This document shows, one piece after another, positions 37,667-48,500 of a stretch of 64,000 bases of DNA (position 1 is its first letter; each line of letters opens with the position of its first letter). The DNA is taken from contig NC_092574.1 of assembly GCF_037975245.1 (NCBI RefSeq), positions 17,890,713 through 17,954,712 on the forward strand, given 5' to 3'. Made by a program: the position numbers and the translations under genes. Origin of the DNA: Apostichopus japonicus (Eukaryota > Echinodermata > Holothuroidea > Aspidochirotida > Stichopodidae). Under the pieces are notes generated by a model. The model did not search any database. It had not been told where the DNA came from and saw nothing but the letters and a program-made list of their open reading frames with translations.

Positions 37667-40600
37667 TTATTTGATGTCTGCCAGATGCCATAAGCCGTCG
37701 TTGAGGTAATGGAGTAAATCGATACCGATGTCTTTGTTCACTTTTAGTCTGAAATATAAATGAGAATAGATCGTACAAGGTTTGCATAGGATTGAATTCA
37801 CAAGGTGATAAACAACACTGGAGGACCCCTTGCCCATCCATTTCATTTCATGGTTTTGGTTGGCAGATGTGGTGTCATATTATTATACGATCACCACTGA
37901 CAATCCATTTACCCCTTGCAATAACAGATTCATCGTTTGATTCATGTAACTGACGACATATATGTCGCATTATGAAGGTTTGGTGTGATGATGACAGAGA
38001 GGGGGAGGGGATAGGGGGAGGGGGGAGAAACCTAAAGACATGAAAGGCAACACCAGCTGCAAAGGTGACTGTCCATTTTTGTACGAAAAAAAAAGATCTC
38101 ATACAAACCTTGAAAGGTCAAAGATGTTACAGGACATGGGTCACTTAGGGGGCTCAGGGAAATATGGGGAAATGAATTATGTATTTTCATTTCAAAAGGT
38201 GACATAATTTTCCCTAAGGCCCCTACTTAGCTAGAAGAGACCCTGAGCAAGAATCCTATCAACTTGTTTACTTCAGGCTGAATACTTCTTAGGCATTAAT
38301 GAGAAATACACCAGAAATGTTCACTTTTTATGTGGAACTAGTAGAAAGTTTCATCTTCAAAGTTGAAAAAACATTTTCAACTTACACCTGATATTAATAA
38401 TTTATAATATGCCAAGACCAAGCAAGCCAGTTAACAATTAAAATGTCACATATATATGTCTCTAAGCAGCAGAAATTTATACAATAAATGAAACGCAAAT
38501 AATAGATGATGATGATCTCACATTTCTTCTGATGACATCTTCATTACTCCGATTGCCAACGCGTGCTCCTTCCCCTCTGCCATGACAGCCTGGTGTGGAT
38601 GATGGTTAAGGCGGGAACAATCAAACAGGAAGATCAGCAGATTAGAAGAACATTGCAAGCAGACAATTTCATTATAGTAACTACAGGAAATAAGCTTTCA
38701 TTAGCAGACTTAGAGGGCAGAGAAAGGAATTAAACAGGTATCATAAACACAATCCTCATTCCTAAAACTGTACTTTGATGTCCAAAAATGACCCCAGACA
38801 TTTGACAAATACTATCAAATCAAATCAATGGCCTTAATGTCGGCTCTAACAATGAATGAGAGTCTCTCATGCTGCGACTGACCAAATTTGCTACGAGGAA
38901 GTTTAGTTTGAAGCGACTCTGGGTTGTGTTTTTCTGATGAAATGCCTCTCATGGTAGAGGTAGACCAAACTGTTATCTTGTTGCAATTATATCAAAATGG
39001 ACGGGGGGGGAGGTGTCAAGTTAACAAATCTTAAAACCCAATCTTTTGGATAACTTTATGTGCTGGTTGTCAATACTCTATAAGGATACGACCACGTCTT
39101 CTTTTTCTGCGTGACTTAACGTAGCCCCCGGTGAAGTGAGACCTCTGCACATGATGTTGGCACCACTCAAGATGAAACGAATAGCTCCCTTGTCAACTCT
39201 TTGCTCTGGAAGCAAAATTGGATCTATGAAGGAAAGAAGTATTAAGTTTACAACAATGCTTTTATAACCGAATGCAACAGGGTCCAGTTTGCAAATTGCC
39301 ATAGCAACTATAATCCAAATATTTAGTAAAATTGATAAGAGACGGCTGAGCTGACCTTCCCTGTAGAATCAGCCCTGATGGTCTCTACATTTATGCTCCA
39401 AATATTATAATCTTCCTTTGACATTAATAGATCATAATTTCATTTCACCGTGAGTCTAGGGTCATGAAAGGCCTTATTACAATCATAAAAGTACTATGTA
39501 TAGTTACACTTATGTAGTAGTCTGAGAGATGGGTAGAAGTCGTCCCGTTGTCTGAAAAATATAGGATCTCCATTCACAGCCAAGATTTCTATCCTCTCAT
39601 GGCTGGAAAAAGAAAGAAAGAAAATGGAAAACAGTTTGACTCAAAATCAAGGGACTGTTAGAATAGTTTGTTTTTGTCATTATTAAAGCAAACAAAACTG
39701 TTACTTATGAAACAGTTTCAACATTATTAGTATATTAAACAGTATAACTATACGCCTTTTCTAAAGTTGATGCTAAGTCTGTAGTAATGTTCAACAGTTT
39801 CCAGAAATTTTTCTTGTCAAGTCGTTCTGTACTTGCTAGTGGTTCACTGTTCTTTACAATACTTTCTGTATGAGATGTTCACTGACATATGAACAAAATT
39901 TCTGCTTTTAATACTTAATTCTGGATTTTTCCCAAATTTGGTATCTTGACCCAGGTTAACATAAACTGTATGTTTTCACACACCGTTAATAGGGCAAAGT
40001 CTTAATGGTAGCTCCGGGAGCCCGACACGACCAAATTTTCTGTTCTGACTTGTAACCAACCCAGCTGTAGAGGTTGATGACTACTTGTTTACATTAAATT
40101 CAGATGACATTGTATCTAAACAACCCCTGGCAATATAGGTAAAATAATAAATTGCTATCTACACCAAGGCGGAGTGTATAGCCTAGTGGTTAACGCCGGC
40201 GTCTCCCAGTCATGAGATCCACGGTTTGATTCCCGCCGACAGCAATGTGTGTCGTCTGGCAAGGGTGTTGTTCAATAACAACTTCCCGACATGGACGTTA
40301 AATGGATGTGTGCCGAGAGATTGGCTTCGGTCAGCTTGCGAGTCTATAAGCCTCCATGGCTTCTTTCGCGAGTTCCTGCTTGCGGGAAGATCACATATAC
40401 ATACATACATACAAAGCTGTTGTTCCGTTCACCAAACCTATACATCTCTCCTACTGTGTATATCCGACCGTGACATTATACTGATCATTGTTGTTTTGCT
40501 ACATTTTATATCGGACAACCAAAATTCGCTATTTTGACAACCAAATGTTAAGGCCTGGTTGTCTGAGGGACAACAAAACCCCCCCCAAAATCCTTAAAAA

Positions 40601-42062
40601 GTTGCCCTGAGTTTATAACCATTTAGCACTATGTTTAACTATTAAGCATACTGTAATGCATGGTGTCTATACCATTGAGCAGCTTGAGGATTCAGTATTG
40701 TAACTACTGTTAAGATCTTAATGAACAAAGGACAAAGACCTGGAACCCAAGACCAAGGGTTCAATACTCCACTTCACTAAGGTATGCAAAGCCTATATTC
40801 AGGCTGAATGGTACAAAACCAAACATACTCCAGACCCAAGGATCTGAAACTGTGAATTGAGACGGAAGGGGTCCTATTTGCGAGTTTGAGACTGATGGAT
40901 CCAGAACAGAAGACATAAGGATATGTAACTGGTCAGTCACCTACCACCAAACTTTCACACTACCGGTAGCTTCCATTTGCTATCCTCACTGAAGCATTTT
41001 CCCCTCACTGGAAACTTAAAACTTTTCTTTTCCCATTTGACTCTCCTTCTGTTGATGTAACAATTTTTCGTAAACTATAACATTTGCAATGCAGCTGCAG
41101 TAGTCCTTGCACTTTGGTAAGAAATCCACTGCAGGGCAAAATTTATAAGGACTTTTCCTGGTTGATTTTAGATTTTAGCATAAAAATTGCTCACCATTTC
41201 ACCATCTTGTAGTTTCCCTTTTTCGGCAGGATGACATCGGCGTATTCTTCCAGAGGAGGGTACTTCTTCAGGAGATCTGACCGAATGTTCCTAATAACTG
41301 AAGACTTCACCTGAGTAACTCCAGACACACTTTCATTCTCTGTAAATCTTTAAAAACACAGAATATTTATCAAGTTGGTTTTTTTTCAATCCTCTTGGAA
41401 AACTTTGAATTATTTCAGTAACTTTTATCATTCTCATATTTCATTTGCTCTGAAGTAAGGATTGGTATACATTAAATGCTACTAATTTGTTGATATTTAC
41501 ATCATAAACGTGATCTATTGATTTAAAAGAAGGCAAGAAATTAAATGCCTGTCTATAAATTTCTGTAATTCTCACTTAGGCCTATATCTAGCTTTCAATA
41601 ATTTGCAACATGCACATTTTTTATGTAATTTGAGATAACATTGATGTTTTGCAGTTTTGCTGGTAACCTATTGTGGACAAATCAGTTACATAAGCTATGC
41701 TATGCTTTATTGTCATATGAATATCGCAAGGAAACTACAAGGTCTAAATGCAAATGCTTAACACAGTTGAGCTGATACAAATAAATGCACATGCAAAATG
41801 TAGTTGGATAGGCCCCTGGAAATAGGGATGATTTGGACCTAGCTTAGCAGCTGCTGCACAAGTAGCATCCTCATTTGCCTTCACTTTTGAGACAAACTAG
41901 CATGCATAAATTTGGGTTGAAGTTCCACTGCTATGGTCAAATCATGAAAACTCCAGAAATGTGTCATAAGTTTGTATCGCACCACTGGCACTTGGCTAGG
42001 TGAACTTAGGGCTAGGCTACTAAAAGGTACTCAGTCTCATTAGATACTTACTTCTTAAACAT
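37667..42062 (-). CDS. MCTS1: MCTS1, translation reinitiation/recycling factor, six coding exons
   Basis: MCTS1 partners DENR to release tRNA from 40S subunits after termination and to support reinitiation. Exons in transcription order: 42062-42052, 41347-41195, 39602-39508, 39223-39090, 38589-38522, 37748-37667. The phases join exactly to 180 aa (human: 181). The N-terminal part begins [14 protein letters not shown] and includes [12 protein letters not shown]. The PUA domain (about residues 90-170) carries [42 protein letters not shown] and, near the C-terminus, HYLNDGLWH. The first coding exon holds only 11 nucleotides. Intron 4 (39089-38590) has U12-type signals. The gene is head-to-head with CWF19L2. 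Confidence 0.95.
38145..38230. repeat. Imperfect inverted repeat (foldback)
   Basis: The left arm is TAGGGGGCTCAGGGAAATAT. The reverse complement of the right arm is TAGGGGCCTTAGGGAAAAT. The loop is about 40-50 bases. It lies in the last MCTS1 intron and is possibly a small MITE remnant. Confidence 0.55.
38590..39089 (-). other. Probable U12-type GT-AG intron (MCTS1 intron 4)
   Basis: On the minus strand the donor reads GTC|GTATCCTTA, which matches the U12 donor consensus (RTATCCTTT) at eight of nine bases. CCTTAAC at 38611-38605 matches the U12 branch-point core, with the presumed branch A about 16 bases before the AG|GCTGTCATGGC acceptor. The same intron has no long polypyrimidine tract. 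The exons join in phase 0 with conserved protein on both sides. Confidence 0.85.
40168..40414 (+). mobile_element. tRNA-derived SINE with (ATAC)n tail in MCTS1 intron 2
   Basis: A-box TAGCCTAGTGG at 40179-40189 and B-box GGTTTGATTCC at 40223-40233 sit in a tRNA-like head. An unrelated body of about 150 bases follows, ending in a short ATACATACATAC tail. It is oriented against the host gene. Its body differs from that of the SINE at 29541, so two SINE families are present. No definite target duplication is seen. Confidence 0.75.
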
Positions 42063-42546
42063 TGTTGATCAAGGATATTTGTCACCAGGCTAGAAATGGA
42101 CAAAACTTCAGAAGTGGCTGTGCAGCTAGGCCAAGGTACGGTCTAAGTCAATTTTGGGTCAGTATGAAGACTAACTTGATTTCCACAGCAAATGGATCGT
42201 GAAAGTTGCATGTGGCTTCAAATTCAAGTAGCCTAACGTAGTACAAGTAGGCCTACTATTGAGGAATAAGATTTATGAGTTGGAATTGGGGGCCGACTTT
42301 GGTTTTCCTTGCTTTCAACTGTCACTTCCGATAGGACAAATATACCAACAAGGAGCTGGTAACGTTTTTCATGTAAAGATCGTTCACGAATAGGACATCA
42401 CTATCCCAATGATGAAAAACAACAGGCTGACACAGATGTTAAACTCCGTCTAATTACTCACAATTCATATTGTTTGACAGGCTTTAAGGGTGCATGCATG
42501 TGTTATACTTCGTTCTCTCATAATCATACACTGTTACTTATCGACG
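42063..42546. promoter_or_regulatory. Shared bidirectional promoter region, MCTS1/CWF19L2
   Basis: 484 bases separate the two start codons, which point away from each other. CACTTCCG at 42323-42330 is the reverse of an ETS/GABP core (CGGAAGTG), a motif common in bidirectional promoters of housekeeping genes. No TATA box is obvious at a useful place. The head-to-head layout is seen; co-regulation is inferred. Confidence 0.6.
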
Positions 42547-45500
42547 ATGGACGACAGTACCCCAATTGCGTTCGTTAGTCACAGGAAAATTGAGGAAAAG
42601 AGAGAGAATAAGAAGAGAGCACAACAATATGTACTTGACAAGGTTAATTGCCTCTTTAATATGATCGCCTATGCTATAATTAACGTTGGTATCCAATATA
42701 TCTGTTTCAGTTATTGTGTCGGTTTATGACGATAGACCAAATGAATATGTACATAAGCCGAATGCACGATTTCTTCAGCAAAATTGTTATGATTAGTTAT
42801 TAGTAATTTAGTACGTTATCATTTGATCATGAACTCTTTGCACAAACTGTGCAACGATATGGACTATTGCAGGCACTCAGGCTTCTGTTATCCTGACCAT
42901 GTTGCCTAACTTTCTGCAGAGTCAGATACAATCAATACAGTTTCAGCAACACGAGCCCTGTCTAATACCACTGTCCAGTATGCAGAATTTCTGACACAAA
43001 TTAGGCCTAACATTAAGCTTAATCTGAAAATAAATCAAATCATTTTCCAAAATGAGAGATTAGTGAAGACAAGAGCACACGTTTTGATGGAAAAGCTTTG
43101 TGTGAATTGTAAGTGTTATTTTTCTATGAATATAATTCTGAAATCAACTAAAGTAAGATGTTCAGGCAATGTTAAAATGATTAATTCATCTCTGGTGCTA
43201 GCTTTTATTGATATCTAGACTAGAACCACCCAAAAAACCTCTTGTATTCTTACATTACAGTTAAACTCAAGTACTGACTAAGTATGAATTTCATACCATT
43301 GGAATTCTAGTTCATATTGTGGCATGGTATGTGATCAAGTATCAAAGCGGGTGTTCTCTTATACCATATATGATCTATTCCACTGAAATAGTCCTATCAC
43401 CCTACTCTTTTCTCCCTTTTTCATCGTAGTAGGCCACTTGGAAGTCTCAATTGTATGAGGAATAATCTATAAGTTACTCTTCAGCAGTATTATCATATAA
43501 CAAAAAGTTTTGGGTTTTTGCTTAATTTGTGACCTGTAGGCAAAGCAGAAGTTTGAAAGAGAAGAAAGAAAACAGCAGTTGAGAAAAGAGAGAGGTGATG
43601 ACAAATGGATGTTACCAGCAGTCAGTGATGCCCTAGATGACCAGGTAAACCTTGCTCAAAACGAGGAGGCTTAATCTTGTTATTGAAAGAACCAAATCGT
43701 TACATATATAAATATTTTCTTTAAATTAACTGAAAGTGTTTTGGTAATCATTTAGTCCTCCCCTTTGAATATATGCACAAATATGATACTGCAGAGATTC
43801 TGCCCCACTGCTATGAACTGCCCTATAAATAGCACTATAGGTGTCACAACTAGCAATCCATTGTTGATTCCTGGAATAGATGTATACAGGAGATACATAA
43901 GATAACATTATGACATAAGACTATGTGACTCAATTTTTATCCCCACATTTCACACGAAAATGCACTAAAAAAAGACACCAATTTGTGACATGAAATGACC
44001 ACCAAATTGGACCTATACTACTGCTTTCAGGTTGTCAAAATACAGACCTCTCCTGATTGAAATCTATAGACATGACATGACTCTACCTAATATCAAATGA
44101 TGAGACATGTGAACTTGCAGAGAGGAAAAATATGGACCACCAAATGTGTGATGATGTTTGTAACGGGCGGTGTCTAAATATGTTACGAACATCATATGCC
44201 TCAGAATATCCCTGAGAAAAAGATCATTTCCATTTAAACAGGTATGACTGTATAGCATTCACTCCCAACTACTAAACAGGGGGACAAATATTATTGGGGA
44301 CCGTGCATATTTTGCGTAGCAGTAACTCACTCAATGATGTTCGTAACGGTGTCTAGTCTGTTACGAACATCATCGCTTGTTGCAATGCTATTTAAATTCC
44401 TCCACACAGATACAGAAGGGGTGTATATATTTTTAATATGTACCACCTATTGTGGTCTCCTGAATAACATTGCAAAATTGATACATGAAAGCCATGCATG
44501 TTACATACGAGTGACTTTGGTTGTGGTGTCTAATGACAAACCATGCATTGTGTCTTGTTACGAACATCATCCATTTTGGAATACTGTTGAGAAATTCATC
44601 TCAACTCATTCATTTGGAGGCACCCATTGCTTCCCTCAATATTCTCTATTGGTTCATTCCAATTGCCACCATTTCAGTGCTGCAGAAACAATGTTCACGT
44701 TATGAGTATGATGTTCGTAACGGTGTCATCTTGTCAATGTGATCATAATGTACTATAGATGAATTTTGCAGGTGATTGCCCAAAGTTGATGGACTGTATT
44801 GAGATATTTGACTTTGGTATGACGTCGGAATCATTGCTAAATATAAACTAGATGTTAGGCCCAATCAAAATCCCACAAAACTGGCATTTGGGGGAGAGCA
44901 AACCATGCATGGTGTCTTGTTACGAACATCATCAATGCTGGAATACCGCTGGGAAAAATATCTCAACTCAATGATTTGGCGGCACCATATTGCTTCCCTC
45001 AGTAGGATGAGAGTAATGTGCTCAAAATGGGTTGGTATAATCCCATTGCTACCCCTTCCAGTGCTGCAGAAAAAATGTGCAAGTTATGTGGATGATGTTT
45101 GTAACGGTGTCAACTTGTCACGATGATTGTGATGTACTATAACTGAATCTTGCAGGTGACTTTCTAAAGTTGATGGGGATATTTAAAGTAAGTATGGCTT
45201 CAACATCAAATCCCGAAAACATGGTTATATTCGGACAGGAAACCACACAGTGCGAGCTCCATGAAAGACACCATGTTACAAACATCCATTCACTCAGAGC
45301 AAACCTGGACCATGAATTTCACTTGTAATTTTCTCAACTGTCTGAAGTCCAGTTATCTTCTGCTTTTCAATTTTATGTTCACAAGTTAGTAGAGTTACAA
45401 ATAAACTTGGTAGTTGTAGTATTTGAGTTATTTCATTTTTTAGGTGTAATGTCACAATTCCTGTTGCAGTATCATATTTGTGCTTATATAGCATTTACTA

Positions 45501-48500
45501 TTACTTTATCAAGATAAACCAAAAACTTTTCATCTGCTTGTTTTCCATAGTCACTGTTTGTATTATTTTTCTGCTGTTGCCAGAAATAATTTTAATATTG
45601 CTAAAATTGTACACATTCATAAGTGTCAAGTTCAAAGTAATTCATGCCATCAAAATGCAGATATTCACCTCTGAGTGAAGAACAAATCACTTAAAAATAT
45701 TTTAAACAATTTACCAATTTTGCTATTAGCTGGTCCACCCAAGAGTAAAGCATGTATTTGCATCAGGAACCAGGAGCAAAAGTGAGGACTTTAAAGAAAA
45801 AGTATATTTATAATTAGAAATCACAAAATATTAACTTTTTCTTTTATGTGCAATTTGGGTAGACTCTTGACAGGCAAAATTGACACTGACTTTTAAACTG
45901 CACAATCTTATTTCACAGAAATCAAAGAAAAAGCGAAGAAAGAAAGAAAAGGACAGAAAAAAGCACAAGAAAAGCAAGAAAAGAAGAACAAAAGAAAAGG
46001 AAAAAGATTCAACTTCTGACAGCAGTGATGTTAGTAGCTTCAGATATATTTTATTGTTTCAATTTCTTTGTCATTGTGTTAAGCAAGATTCTATTAATGA
46101 GATGGAAGTATTTTATGCAATTTTTGTTGACATCTGTCATCATAAACAAAGTTTGTGTCTTTCTTTTCACCCTAAGGTATTAACTCAGGAAAACATTAAA
46201 CACTTTAATTTGTTGAAAAGACAAAAGAGTTTGTTTGTGGTGTGTTTCAATTGATATCAAAAGAAAAATGTTAGCACATTCAAGATTGCCACTCATATAC
46301 CCATTTTCCATCTTATCCATACCTATGATCCTATTCTCTTCAGCTATCCTCTTTGCAATTTGCCTTCCTTCCCCCCAACCCCCTCCTCACCCATCCTTTT
46401 TGTTCCTCATATCTTTCCATGTTTTTCGTTACCATCTCCGTCACACTCTACTTTCTCACTTCGTTCCTCCTCTTGTCCATATTCCTTCTTATCCGGATTC
46501 CCTCCGCTGTTGTCATAGTTGACTTGAAATTCAATCTTCATTTTCACATCAAATTTATCTAAAGAGTGCAGGAGAGGAACAATGGGTAGAAGCCGGTACC
46601 ACGACTGGACCAACAGCTGCCTCTGATTCTGGTGCTAGACAAACTCCCCAAAAGGGACATGAGGAAACTCCACCTGCTCTTCAAGAACCTCAAAAGGTAC
46701 CTTTTATTTTTGGCCTTAATATGAGATTTAAAATCTGACCGGATAAACATGGTTAGAAAAGGGGTGGGAGAGGGGGGGGGGGGGGAGTGCATGATTGGGG
46801 ATGTTTATGTTCCATATGAGTAGTCAAAATTGAAAAGCACTACATGTTTTTTGTGTGTACCATACACTAATTAAGTTTGAAGAAGTTTCTATCAGGAAAA
46901 TAAAGATATGGACACTTTCTCCAGCTCATTCCTGATTAATATCCAATGAGCAGTGAAAGTTGATGTCCACCTTTTAATAATGTGAAAACTTCTGCATTTT
47001 ACTTTTAACCCGGAAAAAAAGGCAAAATATTCACTGGTCTTCTGTTTTTTTATTTCAAAGGTCTTATTTGTGATAAAGTCTATGTGGTCTTCACTCATGG
47101 TTTTCTTACAAATTTTGTGTCCAACTCTGGCCATATAACTTCCAATCTGTAAAAGCTTCTATAGATAAAAGAAGGTCATTTTTTCTTTTCTTTTAGAGGG
47201 ACAGTTGGATGGAGAGTCCATTTCTGACAGCAACTTACTCCTCATCTGAAATCAGAAAGCAAAGAGAGGAGAAGAAAAAGGAAGAGATAGAAAAGGAAAG
47301 AAAACTCCACTCCTTGGATAATGTCAGTTTCCATCACCGATTTCATTGTTGTATTTAGGAATCTCTAAACTCGTGAAAATGCATGGATGTAGGTGAAATG
47401 TGATTCAAAGACATTAGTCTTGCCCCAGATATGCTAGAAAGACAAATACTGGTCACTTGTATTCAACTTTAAGGAGCAATCATACACCTCCACCCTCAAT
47501 GCGTTAAAACTTGGGCAGTATTAGTGACCTTTAATAAACAACTGAAGATGTATTAATCCATACCAGTGTGTGAAGCAACTACACATTTGAGTAAGTGTAT
47601 GTATTAGGTATATTACTGTATTTAAATTAATGTAAAGTATGCAGTCAATCCAACCAACTCTGGGTTTTAAGAAATGTGTGGACTTCTATAAATCGGCTAC
47701 TGCACAGATATACACATGTAATGTAAACTATGCAATTAACCAACTCAGGTCTGAGAATTGTGTATATGTGCAAAAGTCATCTACAATTTGTTGTCCACAA
47801 CTGAAAAGTGTGGAAATGTAAAATCAAATTATAAACTGTGCATTGAACTACTCAAGATGTATGAGAAAGTCGTGGACGAGTAAAGTGAGCTATGGTATGT
47901 TCAAGTACGGAGCTAACCAAATGTAGAAGCATGTGGGATGTCCGTTTGAACGCACGCCTTAAAATACAATGTATACCTATATTTATGCAAACAAGTTTAC
48001 AATTTTCTTGTTTTTGAAATAAACTATGTATCTAAGATATTCAAGACTTATGAGAAGGTATGTACAAGTATATCTATGGTGTTTTACTGTGTGCACCTCT
48101 ACACTGTTGCATTCACCTCACATAACAATTTTCTGTCACATACTTCATAGGGTGGCAGGTCAGACCGAGAACTGAATCCATTTTGGAAAGACGGGGGGAC
48201 TGGACTTCCAGAAGAAGATCCAACATTAGATAAGCGTAAACCTCACGTGGGAGTGGGCGACAAAGGGGTAGGATGGCTCAGAAAGTCTTATGAGAGAGTC
48301 AAACAGCAGGCCGCAGAAGAAGGAAGACCATTTGAGGAAGTGGCAGCTGAAAGATGGGGCGTAAGTTCCAAAGGAGGTGTTTGATTTTTAAACGGACTTT
48401 AAAAAAAAAAAATTCTCATGTTTATGACTTTTTTAAGGGAATAAGTCATGGAGTATGGTATATTGCAAATAGCTGCACGTAATAATGAAACAGTTACAGG

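Noticed and set aside
39078-39302. 74-codon minus-strand frame as a stand-alone gene
   Set aside because: It contains MCTS1 exon 4 (39223-39090) with intron read-through at both ends.
40168-40245. Functional tRNA gene
   Set aside because: Same reasoning: the tRNA-like head is fused to a SINE body with an ATAC tail.
45880-46254. Full 124-codon plus-strand frame as one exon
   Set aside because: Only 45919-46029 is CWF19L2 exon 3; the rest is intron after the GTTAGT donor.
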